Origin: Aquimarina sp. U1-2
Lineage (GTDB): Bacteria > Bacteroidota > Bacteroidia > Flavobacteriales > Flavobacteriaceae
Length of the DNA stretch: 53,864 nt
Assembly: GCF_017897595.1 (NCBI RefSeq)
Contig: NZ_JAGKIK010000022.1
Span: 1-53,864 of the forward strand
Direction: 5' to 3'
The translations under genes and the position numbers were made by a program. The notes beneath the pieces are model-generated. The model was not told where the DNA came from. It saw only the letters and a list, made by a program, of their open reading frames with translations, and did not search any database. Positions 46,379-53,864 of the stretch are shown here, piece after piece. Within the stretch, counting starts at the first letter, position 1. Each line of letters begins with the position of its first letter.

Positions 46379-47092
46379 CTAAACTGAAATAATTTCATCG
46401 CTATCCAGAACATTCTCTTGCCGTAAACGAAGTATAATCTGTGCTACTGCAACAGTGTCTTTTTCGCAATAGGCAATGATTCGATCGATATCCCGATCCT
46501 CATAATATACGTTTCTTACCTGACTACCATCAATATCATCCTTTGGTGAAGGGACTTTGAGAATTTCGGTTAATAGCTTTAGCGATGTATAATGTTTATA
46601 ATCTCCAAATTTCCAAAGATCCAACGTATCCAAATGTGGTATTTCCCAAGGTTTTTTACCAAAAAGATTAAGTTTAAAAGGTAGCGCAATACCATTTATT
46701 ATCATTCGCCGGGCAATAAAAGGAAAATCAAATTCTTTACCATTGTGGGCACAAAGTACGTGGTATGGACTGCTAAAATGCATTTCTATAAGATTCTTAA
46801 AATCGTATAACAGTTGCTTTTCTTCACCGTGAAAAGAGGTAATCCTAAAAGATCTCATCTCGCCTTTCAACGTAAAATAGCCTACAGAAATACATATAAT
46901 CTTACCGAACTCGGCCCAGATCCCTGCGCGATCATAAAAAGCTTCAGGAGAAAATTCGTCTTTACGCTGATACTTGGTTTTATCTGCCCAGAGCAATTTC
47001 ATTTCATCACTTAACTCTTCAAAATCATAGTGCTCTGGCACCGTTTCTATATCCAGAAATAAAATATGCTCAAGACGTATTTTATGCAGCAT
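46379..47092 (-). CDS. DEDDy-type 3'-5' exonuclease (PolB-like)
   Basis: The frame is open from 47170, but the ATG at 47092 (MLHKIRLEHILFLDIETVPE) is the natural start, because it lies inside the last codons of the upstream serine hydrolase gene (11-base overlap). The product is 237 residues. DEDDy motifs: D and E in FLDIETVP, D in LCAHNGKEFDFPFI, and Y/D in AYCEKDTVAV. This is the family of predicted 3'-5' exonucleases related to the proofreading part of DNA polymerase B, common in Bacteroidota. Its repair role is inferred from the fold only. Confidence 0.85.
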   Translation of the reverse strand: MLHKIRLEHILFLDIETVPEHYDFEELSDEMKLLWADKTKYQRKDEFSPEAFYDRAGIWAEFGKIICISVGYFTLKGEMRSFRITSFHGEEKQLLYDFKNLIEMHFSSPYHVLCAHNGKEFDFPFIARRMIINGIALPFKLNLFGKKPWEIPHLDTLDLWKFGDYKHYTSLKLLTEILKVPSPKDDIDGSQVRNVYYEDRDIDRIIAYCEKDTVAVAQIILRLRQENVLDSDEIISV

Positions 47093-48242
47093 TACCAAGC
47101 ATTTTATAAGCCTCTTCAATAAAAATATAAAAATCGTTGGTAAAGGATGTTCCTTTTGCCTTTTTACCACGTTGATGCCCTAATCGTACAATAATCACAT
47201 CATCTTCGGGAATACAAATTACATATTGTCCCAAAATACCGCGCATCGCAAAAATTTCTTTACCCAAATGATCAGATAGCCAAAAACCATAACCATACAT
47301 ATCATCGTTTTTAAATCGTTTTTGAGTCGCTAGCTTGGTAAAGCGCTCTGGTAAAATTCGTTTCCCAGCAAAAACACCTTCATTTTTAAACAATACGCCA
47401 AACCGTGCAAAGTCTCTTGCGTTGCTAGCTATGCAACAGTACGCTTTTTCCATTCCGCTTTCTTCACTATCAAGTTGCCATAATGCACTATGAGTCATTC
47501 CCATGGGTTTCCAAAAATTTTCACTTAAATATGATGATACTGTTTTTCCTGTTGCTTTTTCGATCACCATCCCTAACAATTGCGTATTTCCGCTTAGGTA
47601 CTTAAAGGTTTCTCCTGGGGTCTCAACTACCTCTAATCCCAATAACACTTCCCTGATATCGGTATCATAATAGGCTTTGGCTGTTATAGAAAACGGACTT
47701 TTATAGCTTTCTTCCCAATTGAGTCCAGATGACATAGAAGAAAGGTCTCCTACCGTTGTTTTTGCCGCTAAACCATTAGAAAATTCAGGAAAAAAATCAC
47801 CTACAGGCTGCTCGAGACTTTTTATATGTCCTTGCATTATAGCTTTCCCCAGTAAGGCGGTAACTATACTTTTTGCCATAGAAAAAGAATTGGTTTTAGA
47901 ATCTGTGCCATACCCATCGGCATATTTTTCATACCAGATACTGTCGTTTTTAATAATTAAATACGCTACTGTTCCTAACTTCTCATTAATTTCCTGTAAT
48001 CGATGCGTGGGCAATACAGTGTTATAGTTGTCGTGAAGTGCCCATGGTATGGTAGAAGAACCATTTTCAATAGTATGATTATCAAAATGATGGTAATCAT
48101 CGATGTACGCTGTAGTATGCCCTGTCATGTATACCACTCGTACACCTTTCAGGATATACTCACTATCAAAAACATACAATAGGAGAACACATAAAATAAT
48201 AATTGCTAAGAATACTTTCAAAATTTTTTTAAGAATACGCAT
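47082..48242 (-). CDS. Beta-lactamase-fold serine hydrolase, membrane-anchored
   Basis: 386 residues. An N-terminal hydrophobic segment (about 10-24, LAIIILCVLLLYVFD) anchors it. The active site S-x-x-K is SFSMAKSIVTALL, the second motif YLSGNTQLLG (Y-x-x-N-like), and a C-terminal core strand comes near the end. The family includes 6-aminohexanoate-dimer-hydrolase-like esterases rather than resistance enzymes. It is coupled to the exonuclease gene by an 11-base overlap. Confidence 0.87.
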   Translation of the reverse strand: MRILKKILKVFLAIIILCVLLLYVFDSEYILKGVRVVYMTGHTTAYIDDYHHFDNHTIENGSSTIPWALHDNYNTVLPTHRLQEINEKLGTVAYLIIKNDSIWYEKYADGYGTDSKTNSFSMAKSIVTALLGKAIMQGHIKSLEQPVGDFFPEFSNGLAAKTTVGDLSSMSSGLNWEESYKSPFSITAKAYYDTDIREVLLGLEVVETPGETFKYLSGNTQLLGMVIEKATGKTVSSYLSENFWKPMGMTHSALWQLDSEESGMEKAYCCIASNARDFARFGVLFKNEGVFAGKRILPERFTKLATQKRFKNDDMYGYGFWLSDHLGKEIFAMRGILGQYVICIPEDDVIIVRLGHQRGKKAKGTSFTNDFYIFIEEAYKMLGNAA

Positions 48243-48457
48243 ACGATGATTTACTAGATATAACTTTATAAAATGAAATGATTTGCATTATAAAATCTAT
48301 TACGGCTTAAAATACCTTCAGTATGAAATTTTAATACATAATTCGGGTTTAATACATAATCTGAATTTATACTTTTTCAATTTACTTAAAAAATTGAACG
48401 CTTACACCTGCAATACTACACTATATCAGTTTCATTTTTTGAAACCAATCAAAAATT

Positions 48458-48937
48458 TCAAAATAAAGTCTGTTGTTTTACCGGATTTTCATGGTCTAAT
48501 AACCATTTTTTTCTCCATAAACCACCGGCGTAGCCTGTAAGTGAACCATCACTACCAATTACACGATGGCAGGGAATCATGATCCATAACGGATTTTTAC
48601 CATTGGCAGAAGCCGCTGCACGTATGCATTTTGGATCCCCGAGTCTTTTTGCAATATCCAAATAAGTCGTGGTGTGACCATAAGGAATGTGAAGCAGTTC
48701 TTTCCATACTCTTTTCTGAAAATCGGTGCCTGACGGATTAAGTTTTACATCAAAATCGGTACGTTTACCCTCAAAATACTCTTTAAACTGTACCACTGCT
48801 TCTTGTAAGTGATAAGGAATGGTATTTGAGACTGTTCGTTTAGACTCTTCCTTAATAGAAATTTTTGATATCCCTTCTTGATCTCCGGTTATCGCAGTTA
48901 TGCCAAGCGGAGTCTCTATATAGGCAACATCACTCAT
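48458..48937 (-). CDS. Methylated-DNA--[protein]-cysteine S-methyltransferase
   Basis: The open frame extends to 49027, but the ATG at 48935-48937 (MSDVAYIETPLGITA) is chosen because it overlaps the end of the upstream CNNM/CBS gene in the usual 8-base coupling. The product is 159 residues. The active-site cysteine is in PLWIMIPCHRVIGSDGSL (PCHRV), preceded by FQKRVWKELLHIPYG, where a helix-turn-helix lies. The protein repairs O6-alkylguanine by transferring the alkyl group to its own cysteine. This short form is the Ogt type without an Ada domain. Confidence 0.93.
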   Translation of the reverse strand: MSDVAYIETPLGITAITGDQEGISKISIKEESKRTVSNTIPYHLQEAVVQFKEYFEGKRTDFDVKLNPSGTDFQKRVWKELLHIPYGHTTTYLDIAKRLGDPKCIRAAASANGKNPLWIMIPCHRVIGSDGSLTGYAGGLWRKKWLLDHENPVKQQTLF

Positions 48938-50018
48938 TTTCTTCTTCATCTTGTAGAATACCCAATTTTCTTGCTCTGTTCTCCCAATTTTTTCTGGCCA
49001 AGACCTGCATATCGGTTTCCGTATCACTTTCGTCTACGATCTCTAATCCTAAAAGGGTTTCTATAACATCTTCCATAGAAACCAGACCGTTTACAGATCC
49101 ATATTCGTCGACTACCAATGCTACATGATTTTTGGATTGTACAAGATCGTTAAACAAATCAGGTATTGGTAAATTTCTTGGGGTAAATAAGATGGGCCTT
49201 TTAATTTCAGCAAGTGTTTTTTGCCCATTTTGATTGGCCATTTCTTTAAAAACTTCATCCTTTAGCACCTGCCCTGTGATATTATCGGCTCTGTCTTTGT
49301 AGACTGGTATTCGAGAAAAACGAAGATTTTGATTTTCTTTAAAAAATGCTTCTATAGTGGTTTCTTCTGAAGCGATTTTCATAACCGTCCTGGGAGTCAT
49401 GACATCCTTTGTTAATACCTCTTTAAAGGTAAGCAAGTTTTTGATTACTTTGGATTCAGACTCTTCGAATACTCCTTCTTCTTCAGCGATATCTGCCATT
49501 GCCCTAAAATCTTCTCTACTCAATACAGAACCGTGATGCCCCTTACCCCCTATTAGTTTCGTAGTTAGCTGAAGTAACCATAATATTCCAGTATATTTTA
49601 GCGGAGCGATTAAGATGATCAACGCTTTTGATGTGAAATTAGCCAACTGCTTCCAAAATGTAGCCCCTATAGTTTTGGGAATAATTTCAGAAACTACCAG
49701 GATTAATATGGTCATAATCGCCGATACCACACCTACGACATTAACTCCGAGTATCTCAAAAGAATACGGTAATTTTTCGGCCTGTACCCCAACTAATATA
49801 GCACCAACAGTATGCGCAATAGTATTCAGGGTTAAAATGGCGATCAAAGGCTGATCTACATCTTTTTTAAGATTTTCTAAGGTAGTTGCATAGGGTTTTT
49901 CTTCCTTTTTTTTAAGGTTGATAAAGGTCGGGGTCACACTAAGCAATACGGCCTCTAAAATTGAACATAGAAACGAAAAAAAAATGGAAACAACGGCGTA
50001 TAATATAAGTAAGGTCAT
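48930..50018 (-). CDS. CNNM-domain, CBS-pair membrane protein (hemolysin-C-like)
   Basis: 362 residues. The CNNM/DUF21 domain (about residues 1-170) has four hydrophobic segments, including LILVVSEIIPKTIGATFWKQ with the family E-I-I-P-K motif. Two CBS motifs follow (about 200-320, TKDVMTPRTVMKIA and ALVVDEYGSVNGLVSMEDVI). The C-terminal CorC_HlyC-type domain seems to be absent, since the protein ends soon after the second CBS. Members are Mg2+/Co2+ transport-associated or regulatory proteins; the ‘hemolysin’ label is historical. It is coupled to the MGMT gene downstream. Confidence 0.87.
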   Translation of the reverse strand: MTLLILYAVVSIFFSFLCSILEAVLLSVTPTFINLKKKEEKPYATTLENLKKDVDQPLIAILTLNTIAHTVGAILVGVQAEKLPYSFEILGVNVVGVVSAIMTILILVVSEIIPKTIGATFWKQLANFTSKALIILIAPLKYTGILWLLQLTTKLIGGKGHHGSVLSREDFRAMADIAEEEGVFEESESKVIKNLLTFKEVLTKDVMTPRTVMKIASEETTIEAFFKENQNLRFSRIPVYKDRADNITGQVLKDEVFKEMANQNGQKTLAEIKRPILFTPRNLPIPDLFNDLVQSKNHVALVVDEYGSVNGLVSMEDVIETLLGLEIVDESDTETDMQVLARKNWENRARKLGILQDEEENE

Positions 50019-50069
50019 GTTTTATTAGGTATACTACGAAAATACGGATTTTGATGAGTAACGCTGCTA

Positions 50070-50459
50070 TTATTTCTGTACTTCTGTCATATAAACTTCT
50101 AAAGCTTTTAGTTCTTCTTCAGAAAATGTTTTAATAATAGCAAAATTTGTCTTCATAACAGCATAAGTTTCAGGATCGACAATAGGTTCTGCCTGCTGTT
50201 TTAAAAAAGCAATTAAATCTGCATCCTGTTCTTTATAAATCTCAACAATTTTGTGTATACTCGGGCCAATAGAATTTTTATCTATTTTGTGACAGGTATA
50301 ACATTTTCCTTTACCCTTAAAAATCTTCTTGCCGGTATCAAAAGCAGAAATTTCCTTTTGCTGATTACCAATTTTTATAGTTTCTTTTTGTTTTTTTTCA
50401 GATTGGCAACTTATGGCAATGATGCTTAAAATAATAAGTGCGATTCTACTTGTTTGCAT
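50070..50459 (-). CDS. Cytochrome c lipoprotein
   Basis: 129 residues. The N-terminal MQTSRIALIILSIIAISCQS is a lipoprotein signal, so the protein is anchored on the periplasmic side. The haem-binding motif is KCYTCHKID (CxxCH), followed by GPSIHKIVEIYKE, and the distal methionine is probably in AVMKTNFAIIK. It is a class I cytochrome c of about 90 mature residues, carrying electrons in the periplasm. It is followed by hemB upstream on the same strand (50-base gap), which fits a haem-related grouping, though possibly by chance. Confidence 0.88.
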   Translation of the reverse strand: MQTSRIALIILSIIAISCQSEKKQKETIKIGNQQKEISAFDTGKKIFKGKGKCYTCHKIDKNSIGPSIHKIVEIYKEQDADLIAFLKQQAEPIVDPETYAVMKTNFAIIKTFSEEELKALEVYMTEVQK

Positions 50460-50511
50460 GTAAAAGGTTGTATTCGAAAGTTAGTAACTCAGCTGACTAA
50501 ACATTAATGAT

Positions 50512-51501
<990 letters not shown>

Positions 51502-51703
51502 TTATAGGGTAAAGATACTGATATATCTCATAATAAACGATCGTTACTCGACTGGAAATCATCATAAGATTTTTGTTTTAATGAAGGTCCCGTGTAACAA
51601 ATTTTTCCCTATTCAGTCTTATTTTTAATAGGAAGCAGGCAACTTTTTGTATCAAAAAAACGTCTTAAAATAATGAATAGTAGTTTAAATCAAATTTCAA
51701 ATC

Positions 51704-53206
51704 ATGACATACAAAAATATCAGGGTAACTCTTTTATTTTTTTCTTTTGCTACAGTAGCATCCGCTCAAACCATAACTTCTAAAGTAGTAGATAAAAAAA
51801 CTAACGAGCCTATCCCTTATGCAACCATACAGCTATCAGAAAATCAGGGAATTATAACTAATGAAGAAGGGCGATTTAATGTTACTCTCGAAAACAATGA
51901 ATCTCAACCTGATTCAATCTATATTTCATCCATGGGATATGAAAAAGTAGGAATAGCAGTACATCAGCCTACCGATAGTATTATTTATTTGGCTCCTAAG
52001 GCTATAGAATTAAATAGTGTTTATGTATCGAACAAGAATTTGACTATTGATGAGATTATAGAAAACGTGAAGAACCGTCTAGATCAGAACTATAATTTTG
52101 GGCTATCCCAAAAACGTCTATTTTTTAGAGAATCCGAATTTAATACTATTAAAAAACTACATGTTGATTTCAAGAAATCAACTATCGAAGAGCTCAATAA
52201 ACAACTTATCGATAGTGTGGTGTCTATTATTCCGAGAAAGTCGCAATATTACACAGAGACCTTATGCGATCTCTACGGGGATTTTGAGAAAAGAAAGCTA
52301 CATATTATTAAAGCAGCCGAATTATACGATAAAAACAATGAAGTATCTATGGAGGCTATGTCTAAACGTATGGAAGACATTTTTATGAAAAATGTAAAAC
52401 CCGATTCTTACCTAAAAATAAAATCAGGAATTTTTGGAACCAAGGTGCAGGTAGATTCGATTCTTGAAAACAATAGCGAAGCAACTGCAGTCAAAGATGA
52501 AATCAAGGACAATAAAGAAGACAAAAGTGACTTTTTGAAACATCGAAAATCTGGACTTAAAACCCTTATGTCCAGTCTTTTTTTCAATGAAGATGTGATG
52601 TCTAATTTCCTAAACAAATCAAACCGATATGCTTTTGAGCTTGTGGACTATACAAGTATTGATGATTATAGCGTTTACATCATCAATTTTTCACCGAAAA
52701 GAAAAGAAGATTTTAAAGGAACCCTCTATGTAAATACAGAAGATTTTGCGGTAGTTCGAGTGGATTATCAAAATGTGAGAAATCTTAAAAATTTCAAGCT
52801 CTTAGGGCTTCAATATCAAGACAACCTATATAAAGCAAAGATGTTATTCAACAAAGGAGCTAACCAAAAATACGATCTGAAATACCTTGAAATGTATCGT
52901 GGTAGTTATTTTGGAGTTGATCGCCCCTTAAAAGTAATCGAAAAAAACAAACATGTAAAAGGTCCTCGAAAACAAAATGAGTTATCATTAGATATCGATG
53001 CTGGTTTCAATACTGTGAGTAAATATGAGATTGTGGTTTTTAATTCGAAACAATTATCAGAAACTGATTACAAAAACAGTAAAGAAAACAAATCAATCAA
53101 ACCACAGTATTTATCCCAATACGATCCGCAATTCTGGCAAGGATATACTATTATAGAGCCCAACGCCGCTATACGACAATTTACAGTGGCTCCGGAAACG
53201 GAGTAG
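51704..53206 (+). CDS. Secreted protein with carboxypeptidase-regulatory-like domain
   Basis: 500 residues with a signal peptide (MTYKNIRVTLLFFSFATVASAQ). The first ~90 mature residues are a carboxypeptidase-regulatory-like beta-sandwich (TSKVVDKKTNEPIPYATIQL, then SMGYEKVGIAV). The rest (about 110-500) is mixed alpha/beta with VRVDYQNVRNLKNFKLLG and a C-terminal QYDPQFWQGYTIIEPN. This layout is seen in a family of conserved Bacteroidota exported proteins of unknown role. There is no TonB plug or barrel and no T9SS signal, so a periplasmic location is likely. Confidence 0.8.
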   Translation: MTYKNIRVTLLFFSFATVASAQTITSKVVDKKTNEPIPYATIQLSENQGIITNEEGRFNVTLENNESQPDSIYISSMGYEKVGIAVHQPTDSIIYLAPKAIELNSVYVSNKNLTIDEIIENVKNRLDQNYNFGLSQKRLFFRESEFNTIKKLHVDFKKSTIEELNKQLIDSVVSIIPRKSQYYTETLCDLYGDFEKRKLHIIKAAELYDKNNEVSMEAMSKRMEDIFMKNVKPDSYLKIKSGIFGTKVQVDSILENNSEATAVKDEIKDNKEDKSDFLKHRKSGLKTLMSSLFFNEDVMSNFLNKSNRYAFELVDYTSIDDYSVYIINFSPKRKEDFKGTLYVNTEDFAVVRVDYQNVRNLKNFKLLGLQYQDNLYKAKMLFNKGANQKYDLKYLEMYRGSYFGVDRPLKVIEKNKHVKGPRKQNELSLDIDAGFNTVSKYEIVVFNSKQLSETDYKNSKENKSIKPQYLSQYDPQFWQGYTIIEPNAAIRQFTVAPETE

Positions 53207-53273
53207 ATGTTATACTAGTGCAAAGATTTGAACAATTGAATTAATACTAACTCTCCTCTCGAGAGGGGCTGGG

Positions 53274-53707
53274 ATGTGTAAAATGAGCAAGAAAAGAAAG
53301 ATAATCCCATATAATCCAAAATTAAAAGAGCTAGCAAGGCAATTAAGGAATAATAGCACAAAAGCAGAGGTTATTCTTTGGTTAAAGTTGAAAGGAGAAC
53401 AAATGTATGGCTATGATTTTCATAGACAAAAACCTATAGATAATTATATTCTAGAACTCGTTGTGCATTATGAAAGAAACAGTAGAGAAAAGCGTCAACT
53501 CAAGTGATTTTTCGTAATAAAATGAAGAAAAATTGTATCGAGAATAGCTTTTCGGATCCAAAATCCTATTCTCGATACACTTCTTCCTCGGGTCGAAGCA
53601 CTCGAATTGACGGATTTAAAAAAAATAAATACACAACAGGTATCCTAGACTTTTTTTGTCATGAACTCATGCTAGGTATTGAAGTAGATGGATATTCTCA
53701 CGAATAA
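53274..53707 (+). pseudogene. DUF559 (Vsr-like nuclease family) gene, split by an insertion and truncated
   Basis: The first frame (53274 or, better, the ATG at 53283) carries LARQLRNNSTKAEVILWLKL, GYDFHRQKPIDNYI and then leaves the family. The matching second part, LDFFCHELMLGIEVDGYSHE, comes in another frame at about 53645-53704. Joining the two halves at ATTCTAGA (53448) and ATCCTAGA (53642) keeps codon phase and gives NYI-LDFFCHELMLGIEVDGYSHE, exactly the family order. DUF559 proteins are small single-domain nuclease-like proteins (about 110-130 residues) related to very short patch repair enzymes. The frame then stops at 53705 where the family continues for about 40 residues, so the gene has lost its 3' end as well. 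Confidence 0.75.
53456..53649. repeat. 194-bp hairpin element inserted in the DUF559 gene
   Basis: Bounded by ATTCTAGA on the left and ATCCTAGA on the right (7 of 8 identical), which may be a target-site duplication. Its centre is a hairpin of two perfect 13-base arms, GTATCGAGAATAG (53535-53547) and CTATTCTCGATAC (53566-53578), whose loop can pair further (TTTT...AAAA around CGGATCC). The element then continues as CTTCTTCCTCGGGTCGAAG. No ORF of its own is convincing, so it must move in trans. Confidence 0.6.
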
Positions 53708-53740
53708 GCTCCTTTTCCCCGTAAGAGGGGAAGGAGCTTA
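53705..53740. repeat. Hairpin TAAGCTCC/GGAGCTTA
   Basis: TAAGCTCC, TT and TTCCCC followed by a 6-base loop and GGGGAAGGAGCTTA. Arms pair over 14 bases with two unpaired T's. It begins at the DUF559 stop codon (TAA at 53705), so the gene's end is the start of the hairpin. Confidence 0.6.
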
Positions 53741-53760
53741 TTTGTAATAGTTAATACTTA

Positions 53761-53811
53761 ATCTGACAATTTTAGTAATTTAGTTTAAATCAATTTAAAT
53801 ATTTGTCAGAT
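53761..53811. repeat. Inverted repeat at the edge of an IS481-type element
   Basis: ATCTGACAA (53761-53769) and TTGTCAGAT (53803-53811) are perfect inverted copies separated by 33 AT-rich bases. The second copy overlaps the start codon of the transposase-like frame by two bases. It may form a translational hairpin or mark the left end of the element. Confidence 0.5.
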
Positions 53812-53864
53812 GAACACAGAAGAAAAAATCATCAAACCAAAGTTAGGACTATTAGAGTTAGCAA
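53810..53864 (+). CDS. N-terminus of an IS481-type transposase (cut by window edge)
   Basis: An ATG at 53810 opens a frame that runs to the last base: MNTEEKIIKPKLGLLELA, 18 codons. This start closely resembles IS481-family transposases of flavobacteria, which begin with a similar acidic/lysine stretch and then an HTH (K-x-x-x-M-G-Y-S-R). The call rests on a very short sequence. The hairpin upstream and the truncated DUF559 gene fit an insertion here. Confidence 0.5.
   Translation, partial: MNTEEKIIKPKLGLLELA

Noticed and set aside
48243..48457. Tandem repeat TTTAATACATAAT (two copies about 48332-48365)
   Set aside because: Two short imperfect units only, not an array and without further structure.

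Overview
The window reads as chromosome of a low-GC marine Bacteroidota, most likely a Flavobacteriaceae member (Aquimarina-like is my guess). Supporting signs are type IX secretion (T9SS) cargo with both type A and type B C-terminal sorting domains, a PorP/SprF protein, TPR-plus-LuxR-type-HTH regulators, many small lipoproteins, a split class I lanthipeptide dehydratase, and TAnnTTTG-like promoter boxes. Most gene sequence is AT-rich. Two blocks stand out as GC-richer: about 3.7-5.2 kb (hand-counted lines reach 63% G+C) and about 6.9-8.2 kb (near 50%).

Layout. 1-1.65 kb is a decayed accessory end: the 3' end of an IS3-type transposase, two very small minus-strand genes (a two-helix membrane protein and a DUF1737 protein) and a broken piece of a LanM dehydratase domain. 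1.65-8.2 kb is a T9SS unit: TPR/HTH membrane regulator, a large modular type B cargo protein, and a PorP/SprF-like protein. 8.3-12.7 kb is a minus-strand lanthipeptide set (lanC, lanB glutamylation part, lanB elimination part) with no visible precursor, protease or exporter. 13-17 kb holds a T9SS-exported PGRP-type amidase and a sodium/solute symporter. 17-18 kb is a long intergenic region with an inverted-repeat-family copy and a possible small RNA.

17.9-35.3 kb is mostly housekeeping and accessory metabolism: lipoproteins, HAD phosphatase, TonB receptor next to recO, GNAT, DUF4136 lipoprotein, NADP-type glutamate dehydrogenase, a trans-sulfuration enzyme, serine hydrolase, DinB-like protein, ArsC-like protein, EamA exporter, thioesterase, aldo/keto reductase, bestrophin and a YheT-type hydrolase. 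35.5-41.5 kb encodes two exported peptidases: a 1212-residue S8 protease with T9SS signal and an M1 metallopeptidase. 42.4-45.3 kb is a DUF2834-like protein plus modABC molybdate uptake, flanked and interrupted by hairpin-rich repeats. 45.4-45.75 kb carries a likely structured RNA ending in a strong terminator just before a DUF3592-like gene. 46.4-53.2 kb contains an exonuclease, serine hydrolase, MGMT, a CNNM/CBS protein, cytochrome c, HemB and a carboxypeptidase-regulatory-like protein. The right edge holds a DUF559 gene split by a 194-bp hairpin element and the first codons of what looks like an IS481-type transposase.

The most unusual content is not in the large genes. It is (i) the dispersed repeat families whose hairpin stems show compensatory changes between copies, (ii) two structured, terminator-bearing intergenic transcripts, (iii) the orphan lanthipeptide enzymes beside a LanM relic, and (iv) a cargo gene with a GC-rich insert that ends at a domain boundary. 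All calls come from reading the sequence; no database search was run.
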